Source of the DNA: JBFIHZ01 sp041601535
Lineage (GTDB): Bacteria > Pseudomonadota > Gammaproteobacteria > Xanthomonadales > SZUA-36
Assembly (NCBI GenBank): GCA_041601535.1
Contig: JBFIHZ010000090.1
Span: 1 to 12,438 of the forward strand
Direction: 5' to 3'
DNA length: 12,438 nt
Under the pieces are notes generated by a model. The model was given only the letters and a program-made list of their open reading frames with translations, did no database searches and was not told the origin of the DNA. Positions 5,449-11,658 of the stretch are shown here, in pieces; the stretch's first letter is position 1; each line of letters opens with the position of its first letter. The position numbers were made by a program, and so were the translations under genes.

Positions 5449-6428
5449 GGGCGGGCCCTCCGCGGAATCACATCGCCAAAATCAGCACTGGCGCGTTGCG
5501 TGACCTCCGGAAACAACTCTGCCGTGAGGTGCAGATACCGTTGGGTACCCTTGAGGCTCTGGTGGCCCAGATAAGCGGCCAATACCAGCAATTTGGCGTT
5601 GAGGTCGGCACCGTCCTGGTACCATCGCAATAGCGCATGGACGGCAAAGGTATGGCGAAGATCATGGAGCCGCGGCCCCTTACCTCGCCCACCGTGCATA
5701 ATTCCACATTCGAGCAGTAGCTTGCGGAACAGGTGATAGGTGGCCTGTATGCTCCAAGCGCCATTGCTTGGAGAGGGAAAGAAGAAGGCATCGGGCGAGT
5801 GATTCCCCATGCATGCAGCGTACCCTTGCAAGCGATCCACTAAGGACACCGCAGGCGGCACCAGGCGGTCTTTGCAGAATTTACCCTGTCTTACCGTAAT
5901 GACACCCTGCTGAAGGTCCACATCACGGACTTTTAGCTGAAGTACTTCGTTGACACAAAAGCCGCAGCCATACAGCAAACGGAAGACCTCAGGCATGATG
6001 ATGTGCCGCAGCGGCGCATGCGCCGTTGGCGATAGTTGATCGACCGCCCGCAGTACCCGTTGCACTTCACCGCGAGTAAGAATCCGTGGCGCAAAGCCCA
6101 CGTTATCCTTCACCGCCAGTGATCTGTCCACAACAGGGGCCGGATAACCCATACGGCACATGAACTGGGCAAACTGGCGCACAATGGAAATCCGGTGTTG
6201 TTGGGTGCTGGCGCTCTCGTGGGGTCGTTTGGCAATCCACTGCCGCGTCACAGACCAGGGCAGCTCGTTGGTGTTTAGCCCTTTATCCGATAAGTGATCG
6301 TCAAGCTGTTGCAGCAGGCGTGTACCCATATGGTATTTATGACCACACGCCTGCTTCTCTTGGATGAACTGTTCCATCAACGGAGCGACGGGGCTGTGGA
6401 AGTCGGGTTCGAAGCATTTACTGGACAT
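5445..6428 (-). CDS. ritB: RIT tyrosine recombinase, second gene, with Cys in place of catalytic Arg I
   Basis: A 327-residue tyrosine recombinase. I chose the ATG at 6428 because GGAGG lies 6 nt upstream and the protein begins MSSKCFEPDF; an upstream start at 6476 would overlap the first gene by 59 bp. It overlaps that gene by 11 bp. Box II (LHDLRHTF: H255, R258), H289 (GHQSLKG) and Y298 (QRYLHL) are present, with lysines in QGKFCKDR (K183, K186). The first catalytic arginine, expected in a motif like YGCGLRxxE, reads YGCGFCVNE, with Cys158 (codon complement of 5955-5957). L-to-F and R-to-C are each explained by a C-to-T change (CTT CGT to TTT TGT). If real and not typical of this subfamily, the enzyme would be catalytically impaired while still able to bind DNA. 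Confidence 0.88.
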   Translation of the reverse strand: MSSKCFEPDFHSPVAPLMEQFIQEKQACGHKYHMGTRLLQQLDDHLSDKGLNTNELPWSVTRQWIAKRPHESASTQQHRISIVRQFAQFMCRMGYPAPVVDRSLAVKDNVGFAPRILTRGEVQRVLRAVDQLSPTAHAPLRHIIMPEVFRLLYGCGFCVNEVLQLKVRDVDLQQGVITVRQGKFCKDRLVPPAVSLVDRLQGYAACMGNHSPDAFFFPSPSNGAWSIQATYHLFRKLLLECGIMHGGRGKGPRLHDLRHTFAVHALLRWYQDGADLNAKLLVLAAYLGHQSLKGTQRYLHLTAELFPEVTQRASADFGDVIPRRARP

Positions 6429-7686
6429 CGGACACCTCCTCCACATCCAGCGATGCATCGCGTAACGCGTCCACATCGGCCTTGGCGTAGATCATCGTTG
6501 AAGTTGATGAGGCATGACCCAGGACGTCGGATATCACGTGGACGGGGGTGTCCTTGCGCAGTAGCTGTGTTGCCAGACTGTGGCGCAGCGAATGCAATCC
6601 ATGCCGCTGCGGGCGTCGAAACTGGATACCGGCCAGCTGCCGCCAATAAGTCACGATATAATGAAGGTGGCTGTTCTGATTGAATGGGGCGTAAGGCGGT
6701 CTGAGCCGGAGAAACACTTGCCGATACTCCGTCTGGGGGCGGCCTGACGTCACATAGTCAATAAGCGCGCTCCCCACTTCCTCTGTCAGTGGCAACTGCA
6801 ACGGCGCCAGGGTTTTGGACTGAGTGATCTCCAGCGTTGCCTCGTCCCAGTTGATTTGATCGAGGGTCAGATCTCGGATATCACCCAGGCGTAACCCGAG
6901 CCGGCAGGCAAGCAGGAGAATACAATAATCGCGTTTACCCTTGGCTGAACTGCGATCGATGACGGCAAGCAGGCGGGTGATGTGCTCCGGCTCCCAGACA
7001 GAGGGAATATGGGCATCGCGGGAGACATGGACCGTGGGCAGCGACGCGCTGAGATCCTGCCGCAGAATACCGCGCATGGTTAAAAACTGTAGGAACTGCC
7101 GTATCCCTGAAACAATCCGCGAAACGGTTTTGGGCTGAAAACACCGTCGCGAGGTGACGAACGCCAATAAATCCTCAGGCTGAATCGCCTCGAGGCGACG
7201 CACCTGACGTTCAGATGATAGATATACCAGGAACAGCGTGACCTCGCGCAATCGTTCCTGCAGGCTCGATGGCCGGAGGTGGCGTCTGTCTTTGCAGAAT
7301 TGTTCGAAATCTCGTAACGGCTTCTGCATGGCCGGCGCAACGACAAGTGACTGCATGTCGACGACGGAACGTTCAATGCGACCGAAGCGTGCGTAGTCTC
7401 TCAGCGCCTTCATACAGCACTCACTGTGCTGTCGCCAGCCTTCCTCGGGTTTTAGGGGCACTCCTTCCTTGGGTCGAGACGCCGCCATAAAGCGCACGGC
7501 AAGTTCATCGGAATAGCCGTCAACCGGCGGCTGCCGGTGTGCGAACTCAATAAACCGTCTCCAGACGGCTTGATAACGACTTTGGGATCTTCGGTGGTAG
7601 CCAAGTACCTTCAACTGGTTCTGTGCTTCGAAAACCAGACACTCGAGGGAAGGGCTCTTTATGGGATTCTGATTGTGGTTTGTCAT
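6418..7686 (-). CDS. ritA: RIT tyrosine recombinase, first gene
   Basis: A 422-residue tyrosine recombinase, longest of the trio because of an N-terminal extension before the core-binding domain (HLRPSSLQERLREVTLFLVYL, about 136-156). The catalytic set is complete: R266 (CRLGLRLGD), K291 (TQSKTLAP), H365 and R368 (LHSLRHSLA), H391 (GHASSTST) and Y400 (MIYAKAD). I chose ATG 7686, with GGAG 7 nt upstream. The open frame continues to 7809 but that segment is AT-rich and overlaps the promoter and end repeats. It heads the minus-strand operon and is followed by the second gene with an 11-bp overlap. Confidence 0.9.
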   Translation of the reverse strand: MTNHNQNPIKSPSLECLVFEAQNQLKVLGYHRRSQSRYQAVWRRFIEFAHRQPPVDGYSDELAVRFMAASRPKEGVPLKPEEGWRQHSECCMKALRDYARFGRIERSVVDMQSLVVAPAMQKPLRDFEQFCKDRRHLRPSSLQERLREVTLFLVYLSSERQVRRLEAIQPEDLLAFVTSRRCFQPKTVSRIVSGIRQFLQFLTMRGILRQDLSASLPTVHVSRDAHIPSVWEPEHITRLLAVIDRSSAKGKRDYCILLLACRLGLRLGDIRDLTLDQINWDEATLEITQSKTLAPLQLPLTEEVGSALIDYVTSGRPQTEYRQVFLRLRPPYAPFNQNSHLHYIVTYWRQLAGIQFRRPQRHGLHSLRHSLATQLLRKDTPVHVISDVLGHASSTSTMIYAKADVDALRDASLDVEEVSDVQ

Positions 7687-7755
7687 GATTGATCTCCGGG
7701 GTGACTGAGCGACCACCATGGCCGCCGGAGAAGAAATCATGAAAATTAATGTAAA

Positions 7756-7785
7756 GTTATCCAACAAAAATATGTTGAGAATCAA
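7756..7785 (-). promoter_or_regulatory. Probable promoter of the RIT operon, overlapped by an end-repeat copy
   Basis: On the complement, TTGATT (7780-7785) and GATAAC (7756-7761) are spaced by 18 bp and lie about 70 bp before the first RIT gene. The spacer contains CTCAACATA (complement of 7771-7779), an inverted copy of the junction box TATGTTGAG (complement of 7802-7810). Recombinase bound there would sit on the promoter, suggesting autoregulation. Confidence 0.45.
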
Positions 7786-7810
7786 GCGATCTGTTGGGCA
7801 ACTCAACATA
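7771..7810. repeat. 9-bp inverted repeat inside the right end of the RIT element
   Basis: TATGTTGAG (7771-7779) and CTCAACATA (7802-7810) are exact reverse complements separated by 22 bp. The outer arm overlaps the ACATAA box (7806-7811) adjoining the 15-bp repeat. Such arrays of inverted boxes suit binding of more than one recombinase subunit. Confidence 0.6.
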
Positions 7811-7815
7811 ATCGT

Positions 7816-7830
7816 TTACCGCCCACAATA
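7816..7830 (-). repeat. 15-bp inverted repeat of the RIT element, right copy
   Basis: Perfect reverse complement of 4296-4310. On the right, 24 bp separate it from the core repeat, whereas the left copy overlaps the core, so the ends are not mirror images. TTATGT-type boxes flank it on both sides at a spacing of 4 nt. Confidence 0.85.
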
Positions 7831-7832
7831 CA

Positions 7833-7856
7833 CCTTATGTGCAGCTACACATAAGG
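7833..7856. repeat. Perfect 9-6-9 palindrome adjoining the right core repeat
   Basis: CCTTATGTG (7833-7841) and CACATAAGG (7848-7856) flank a 6-nt spacer, CAGCTA. The size and symmetry match a tyrosine recombinase core site (two 9-11 bp arms and a 6-8 bp spacer). Its last two bases are the first two of the right GGCTTATT. Confidence 0.75.
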
Positions 7857-7862
7857 CTTATT
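7855..7862 (+). repeat. Right copy of the 8-bp core repeat GGCTTATT
   Basis: Identical to 4292-4299. To its right begins the apparent native 3' end of the interrupted recombinase; to its left is the element palindrome. Confidence 0.75.
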
Positions 7863-7873
7863 TAGGACGGTGA
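7856..7873 (+). pseudogene. Stranded native 3' end of the second recombinase gene
   Basis: GCT TAT TTA GGA CGG TGA reads Ala-Tyr-Leu-Gly-Arg-stop. Placed directly after the ITA of the gene at 3444, it gives ITAAYLGR, the ending I expect for this type of recombinase. Being 18 bp long, it is recognisable only through the shared core and the frame match with the left side. Confidence 0.7.
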
Positions 7874-7991
7874 CAGGCGAGACAGGGGCTCAACGATGCG
7901 CCACACAGAGTATTCATTTGTCTTTTGGTTTATTACAATTCCCAATTAACAATATAAAGCTGTTAAATCAGGTTCAAAGTAAACTTTTCAC
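7874..7991. other. Intergenic region between the RIT insertion and the abiE locus
   Basis: About 118 bp, AT-rich in its second half, with no gene or clear structure. It was probably the original spacer downstream of the second recombinase. Confidence 0.5.
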
Positions 7992-8027
7992 TTGAGCCGG
8001 GTTTGTATTTGCGCTAGATTAACAAAC
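7992..8027 (+). promoter_or_regulatory. Probable abiEi promoter with overlapping operator-like inverted repeat
   Basis: TTGAGC (7992-7997) and TAGATT (8015-8020) are spaced by 17 bp. The -10 lies only 7 bp before the ATG and no Shine-Dalgarno is visible, so the mRNA may be leaderless. GTTTGT (8001-8006) and ACAAAC (8022-8027) form 6-bp inverted arms covering the -10 and touching the start codon. AbiEi proteins are known to repress their own operon by binding inverted repeats, and this is the natural candidate site. Confidence 0.5.
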
Positions 8028-8825
8028 ATGACTAGTGAGCCCCGCAGCAAATTAAACCGACTGCTCACCGCATGGCCCCAGGGCACCGTGGCGGTGTCGC
8101 GCTGGCTGGAGGCCAAGGGGGCCTACCAGCAACTGGTGCACGAATATGAGAAAAGCGGCTGGATACGGCGCATCGGCCACGGTGCCTATGTTCGCGCCGG
8201 CGACAGCGTAGAGTGGTCCGGCGGCCTGCATGCCCTCCATGCGCAATTGAAGCTGCCAGTCCACGCCGGGGCCAAAACCGCATTGCAGCTGCAAGGGTAT
8301 GGGCACTTCCTGCCGATGGGGAAGGGTGGGACCATATCGCTGTTCGCCAGTCCTGGTACCCGCCTGCCTGCGTGGTTTCGGCAATATGATTGGGGGGTGG
8401 CGCTTCGATATACCACCACGACGCTGTTCGCCGACAATCCGAATACAGGTCTCACTAAAAAAGAACTGGCCAGCTATGCCATAACGACATCGGCACCCGA
8501 GCGCGCCATCATGGAAGTGCTGTATCTCGTGCCCGCGGAGGAATCCTTTGAAGAGGCCGCCCTGCTCATGGAGGGGTTGACCACCTTGCGGCCGCGCCTG
8601 GTTCAATCGCTGATGGAACAGTGCCGTTCGGTGAAGGTGAAGCGGCTGTTCATGGTGCTTGCGGAAGCCTGCAACCATGCCTGGGTCAAGAAACTGGACC
8701 TGTCGAAGGTAGACTTCGGCAAAGGCAAGCGCATGATCGTCAAAGGCGGACGGCTGGACACCAAATACAACATCACCGTCCCGGACACGGGATCCGACTG
8801 GAAAGCATCGGTGAATTCGGCATGA
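8028..8825 (+). CDS. abiEi: AbiEi-family antitoxin and transcriptional repressor (type IV toxin-antitoxin)
   Basis: A 265-residue protein of the AbiEi_3 type. The N-terminal winged helix (about 3-60: SKLNRLLTAWPQGTVAVSRW, GAYQQLVHEYEKSGWIRRIG, HGAYVRAGD) is followed by a large C-terminal domain (ALHAQLKLPVHAGAKTAL, YGHFLP, ITTSAPERAIMEVLYLVP). Family members repress the abiE operon through the N-terminal domain and neutralise the AbiEii nucleotidyltransferase toxin through the C-terminal one. ATG 8028 is chosen because MTSEPRSK is the natural family start; the extended frame begins with TTG at 7992 inside the promoter. Its stop overlaps the start of the toxin stump (ATGA at 8822-8825). The antitoxin seems intact although its toxin is not. 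Confidence 0.88.
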   Translation: MTSEPRSKLNRLLTAWPQGTVAVSRWLEAKGAYQQLVHEYEKSGWIRRIGHGAYVRAGDSVEWSGGLHALHAQLKLPVHAGAKTALQLQGYGHFLPMGKGGTISLFASPGTRLPAWFRQYDWGVALRYTTTTLFADNPNTGLTKKELASYAITTSAPERAIMEVLYLVPAEESFEEAALLMEGLTTLRPRLVQSLMEQCRSVKVKRLFMVLAEACNHAWVKKLDLSKVDFGKGKRMIVKGGRLDTKYNITVPDTGSDWKASVNSA

Positions 8826-8959
8826 AGGACAGTCCGTACTTCAAACAGGCACAACTCATGCTGCGGGTCATGCCCCATGTGGCAGCAGAGGCGTGCTTTG
8901 CGCTGAAGGGCGGCACGGTGATCAATCTCACAGTATGCTTAAGAAAGCAAATAGACTGA
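8822..8959 (+). pseudogene. abiEii: Truncated AbiEii toxin (nucleotidyltransferase) remnant
   Basis: It begins MKDSPYFKQAQLMLRVMPHV and continues to ECFALKGGT-like sequence (ACFALKGGTVINL), the start of AbiEii toxins. Those proteins are normally several hundred residues long and continue with an Arg-Leu-Ser-x-Asp-x-Asp segment holding catalytic aspartates. Here family resemblance stops after INL (about 8929). The frame then reads TVCLRKQID and ends, so only about 36 of 45 codons are toxin-like. The catalytic aspartates and all later motifs are missing, so it should be inactive. The break lies about 80 bp before hsdM, which suggests that arrival of the restriction-modification genes, or a deletion with it, removed the rest. 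Confidence 0.8.
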
Positions 8960-9011
8960 TCTTGATAAAATGGCTCAAAAAATAACAAATTAACGGGAAT
9001 GTAGCGTCAAC

Positions 9012-10559
9012 ATGGCAAAGAAAGCAAAACAGAAACAAGACGAACCCATCGAAAAGCAGATGTGGAAAGCAGCCGACAAGCTGCGCAAGAACATCGACGC
9101 GGCGGAGTACAAGCACATAGTACTGGGGCTGATCTTCCTCAAATACATTTCCGATGCCTTCGACGAACTTTACGAAAAACTGCAAGCGGGCGAGGGCGAC
9201 TATGCCGGTGCCGATCCGGAGGATAAGGACGAATACAAGGCCGAAAACGTGTTCTTCGTGCCGGAAGAAGCACGCTGGTCATATCTGCTCACCAAAGCCA
9301 AACAACCCGATATCGGCAAGGTGGTCGATGCGGCCATGGATGCCATCGAAAAAGAAAACCCATCACTGAGAGATGTGTTACCTAAAGTCTTTGCCAGAGG
9401 TAATCTTGACCCGACCAGTTTAGGGGGCTTGATTGACCTGATAGGTAACATTGCGCTGGGTGATGCCAAGGCCCGCAGCGCCGATCTGCTGGGCCATGTG
9501 TTCGAGTACTTCCTTGGCGAATTTGCCCTGGCCGAGGGCAAGAAGGGCGGCCAGTTCTACACGCCGCGCAGTGTGGTTGAATTACTGGTGGAAATGCTGG
9601 AGCCATATAAAGGCCGGGTGCTCGACCCCTGCTGCGGTTCCGGCGGCATGTTCGTACAGTCGGAAAAGTTTGTCGAAGATCACCAGGGCAAGATCAACGA
9701 TATCTCGATATACGGGCAAGAGAGCAATCAAACCACCTGGCGCCTGGCGAAAATGAACCTTGCTATTCGGCATATCGACAGCTCACAAGTGAAATGGAAC
9801 AACGAAGGTTCCTTTTTAAATGATGCACACAAAGATTTAAAAGCCGATTACGTCATCGCCAACCCGCCGTTTAACGACAGCGACTGGAGCGGTGACCTGC
9901 TGCGTAAAGATGGACGCTGGAAATACGGCACACCACCGACAGGCAGCGCTAACTACGCCTGGATACAACACTTCCTCTACCACCTGAACCCCAACGGTCA
10001 GGCTGGATTTGTGCTCGCCAAGGGCGCACTCACCTCCAAATCCTCCGGCGAGGGCGAGATTCGCAAACAACTGGTTGAAGCCAGACTGGTGGATTGTATT
10101 GTCAATCTCCCTGCCAAGCTGTTTTTAAACACGCAAATCCCCGCCTGCCTGTGGTTCATGAGCCGCAACAAGGCCAACGGCAAATTCCGCAATCGCACGG
10201 ATGAAATTCTGTTTATCGATGCGCGAAATCTTGGCCATTTAATCAACCGCCGCACCAAGGAGTTTTCGGAAGAAGACATTGCCACGATAACCGACACCTA
10301 TCACAACTGGCGTAACCCCGATGGTAACTATGAAGATGTCAAAGGCTTCTGCAATTCCGCAACAATTGAACGAGTCAAAGAACTGGACTATGTGCTCACA
10401 CCGGGTCGGTATGTCGGCCTGCCGGATGACGAAGACGACTTCGATTTCAAGGAACGCTTCACCCAACTGAAGGCCGAGTTCGAAGAGCAGTTGAAGGAAG
10501 AGGCTAGGTTGAATGCCTTGATTGCGGAGAATTTGGCGAAGGTGAAGATCGATGGGTGA
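9012..10559 (+). CDS. hsdM: Type I restriction-modification system, DNA adenine methyltransferase subunit
   Basis: A 515-residue HsdM, normal length. The N-terminal helical HsdM_N domain (about 12-160; KLRKNIDAAEYKHIVLGLIFLKYISDAF) contacts HsdS. The methyltransferase domain has motif X-like GGQFYTPRSVVELLV (179-193), the S-adenosylmethionine motif I DPCCGSGGM (205-213) and catalytic motif IV NPPF (284-287), marking N6-adenine methylation. With HsdS it modifies the recognition site; with HsdR it restricts unmodified DNA. The start is the first ATG of the conserved protein; the ribosome binding site is weak. It overlaps hsdS by 8 bp. No strong promoter is visible in the 52 bp before it, although the region is AT-rich. 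Confidence 0.96.
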   Translation: MAKKAKQKQDEPIEKQMWKAADKLRKNIDAAEYKHIVLGLIFLKYISDAFDELYEKLQAGEGDYAGADPEDKDEYKAENVFFVPEEARWSYLLTKAKQPDIGKVVDAAMDAIEKENPSLRDVLPKVFARGNLDPTSLGGLIDLIGNIALGDAKARSADLLGHVFEYFLGEFALAEGKKGGQFYTPRSVVELLVEMLEPYKGRVLDPCCGSGGMFVQSEKFVEDHQGKINDISIYGQESNQTTWRLAKMNLAIRHIDSSQVKWNNEGSFLNDAHKDLKADYVIANPPFNDSDWSGDLLRKDGRWKYGTPPTGSANYAWIQHFLYHLNPNGQAGFVLAKGALTSKSSGEGEIRKQLVEARLVDCIVNLPAKLFLNTQIPACLWFMSRNKANGKFRNRTDEILFIDARNLGHLINRRTKEFSEEDIATITDTYHNWRNPDGNYEDVKGFCNSATIERVKELDYVLTPGRYVGLPDDEDDFDFKERFTQLKAEFEEQLKEEARLNALIAENLAKVKIDG

Positions 10560-11658
10560 GTGGAAGGAGTGCTTACTAGGCGACTTTGTCACGCTGCATT
10601 ACGGCAAAGCACTCAGGTCAGATCATCGAACAGGTGGCGATGTGCCTGTGTTTAGTTCAGCTGGTATAACTGGCTGTCACGATGAACCGCTTGTCGAGAG
10701 TAATGGGCTGATTATTGGTAGAAAGGGCACAGTCGGAAAAGTCTATTTTTCTGATCGACCGTTTTGGTGTATTGATACTGCTTACTATGTATTGCCCGAT
10801 GATACAAAGTACGACCTGAAGTATCTGTACTTTCTCCTTCAGACTCTTGGCCTCGAAGAGCTGAATGAGGATAGTGCAGTACCGGGGTTAAATCGTGATA
10901 CTGCGTATCGTCAGAATTTACTGCTTCCTTCTTTCTCCGAACAAAAAGCCATCGCCACAATCCTCTCCAGCCTCGACGACAAAATCGACCTGCTCCATCG
11001 CCAAAACAAAACCCTCGAAGCGATGGCCGAAACCCTCTTCCGCCAGTGGTTCGTGGAAGAAGCGCAGGAGGATTGGGTGGAGGGAAAGCTTGGTGATATT
11101 GTTACTGTTGTAAGTGGGACAACTCCAAAGACAGACAAATCTGAATATTGGAACGGGGAATATCACTGGACATCACCCCGTGATATCACGAGCTTAAATG
11201 GCTTATTCCTTTTTGACACTGAAAGAAAAATAACAAAGCAAGGACTTGCACAAATAGGGTCAGGGTTGCTCCCCTGCGGTAGTTTGCTGATGTCTTCTCG
11301 TGCGCCAGTTGGAGCACTGGCTTTTGCAGAGATTCCAGTGGCAATCAATCAAGGTTATGCGGGAATTATATGTGATAAAGGTTTTTCGCGCGAGTTTGTT
11401 TATCTATGGTTGAAAACCAATATGGATTTTGTGCAGTCACATGCAAATGGTTCAACTTTTCAAGAAATCAGCAAGTCAGCATTTCGTGAACTGGACGTAA
11501 ACATACCAGATAATAAGACATATTTTGAATTCAATTCATTAATTTCTCCCGTTTTCATGAAGATGAAATCAAATAGCACTCAAATCCGCACTCTCGAAAA
11601 ATTTCGCGACACCTTGCTGCCAAAACTCATGAGCGGCGAAATCAGAGTTGATCATTAA
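10552..11658 (+). CDS. hsdS: Type I restriction-modification system, specificity subunit
   Basis: A 368-residue HsdS with two target recognition domains. TRD1 covers about 1-125 and is followed by the central conserved helix (SEQKAIATILSSLDDKIDLL to LFRQWFVEE, about 128-169). TRD2 covers about 175-325 and the C-terminal helix (TQIRTLEKFRDTLLPKLMSGEI) closes it. Each TRD reads one half of a split target, so the target sequence cannot be predicted here. The DNA encoding TRD2 (about 11100-11600) is clearly more AT-rich than hsdM, consistent with exchange of TRDs by recombination. It starts within the end of hsdM and its stop is immediately followed by the ATG of the next gene. The protein is at the short end of the HsdS range but has both halves. 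Confidence 0.94.
   Translation: MGEWKECLLGDFVTLHYGKALRSDHRTGGDVPVFSSAGITGCHDEPLVESNGLIIGRKGTVGKVYFSDRPFWCIDTAYYVLPDDTKYDLKYLYFLLQTLGLEELNEDSAVPGLNRDTAYRQNLLLPSFSEQKAIATILSSLDDKIDLLHRQNKTLEAMAETLFRQWFVEEAQEDWVEGKLGDIVTVVSGTTPKTDKSEYWNGEYHWTSPRDITSLNGLFLFDTERKITKQGLAQIGSGLLPCGSLLMSSRAPVGALAFAEIPVAINQGYAGIICDKGFSREFVYLWLKTNMDFVQSHANGSTFQEISKSAFRELDVNIPDNKTYFEFNSLISPVFMKMKSNSTQIRTLEKFRDTLLPKLMSGEIRVDH

Larger units (their letters stand above)
4300..7862 (-). mobile_element. RIT (recombinase-in-trio) element inserted in the second recombinase gene
   Basis: A 3563-bp unit bounded by the 8-bp direct core repeats. It holds only three overlapping tyrosine recombinase genes on the minus strand, in the order 422, 327 and 336 codons, the gene content that defines RIT elements. 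Each end carries a copy of the 15-bp inverted repeat and TTATGT boxes. The 11-mer TTATGTGCAGC occurs in direct orientation at 4315-4325 and 7835-7845, and a 9-6-9 palindrome abuts the right core (7833-7856). Removing one core plus the intervening DNA restores a recombinase frame ending ITAAYLGR-stop. Exact crossover points within the 8-bp core cannot be fixed from one sequence. The family label rests on gene content and order; the boundary call rests on the frame reconstruction. Confidence 0.85.

Noticed and set aside
4380..7889. The 10-mer AGACAGGGGC at 4380-4389 (inside the element) and 7880-7889 (outside it) as an alternative element boundary.
   Set aside because: The GGCTTATT core gives a clean frame reconstruction, while this pair leaves the recombinase ending unexplained. 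It may be chance.
8939..8969. TTAAGA and GATAAA as a promoter for hsdM.
   Set aside because: The spacing is about 19 bp and both hexamers are weak. hsdM may be transcribed from the abiE promoter or from a site I cannot identify.
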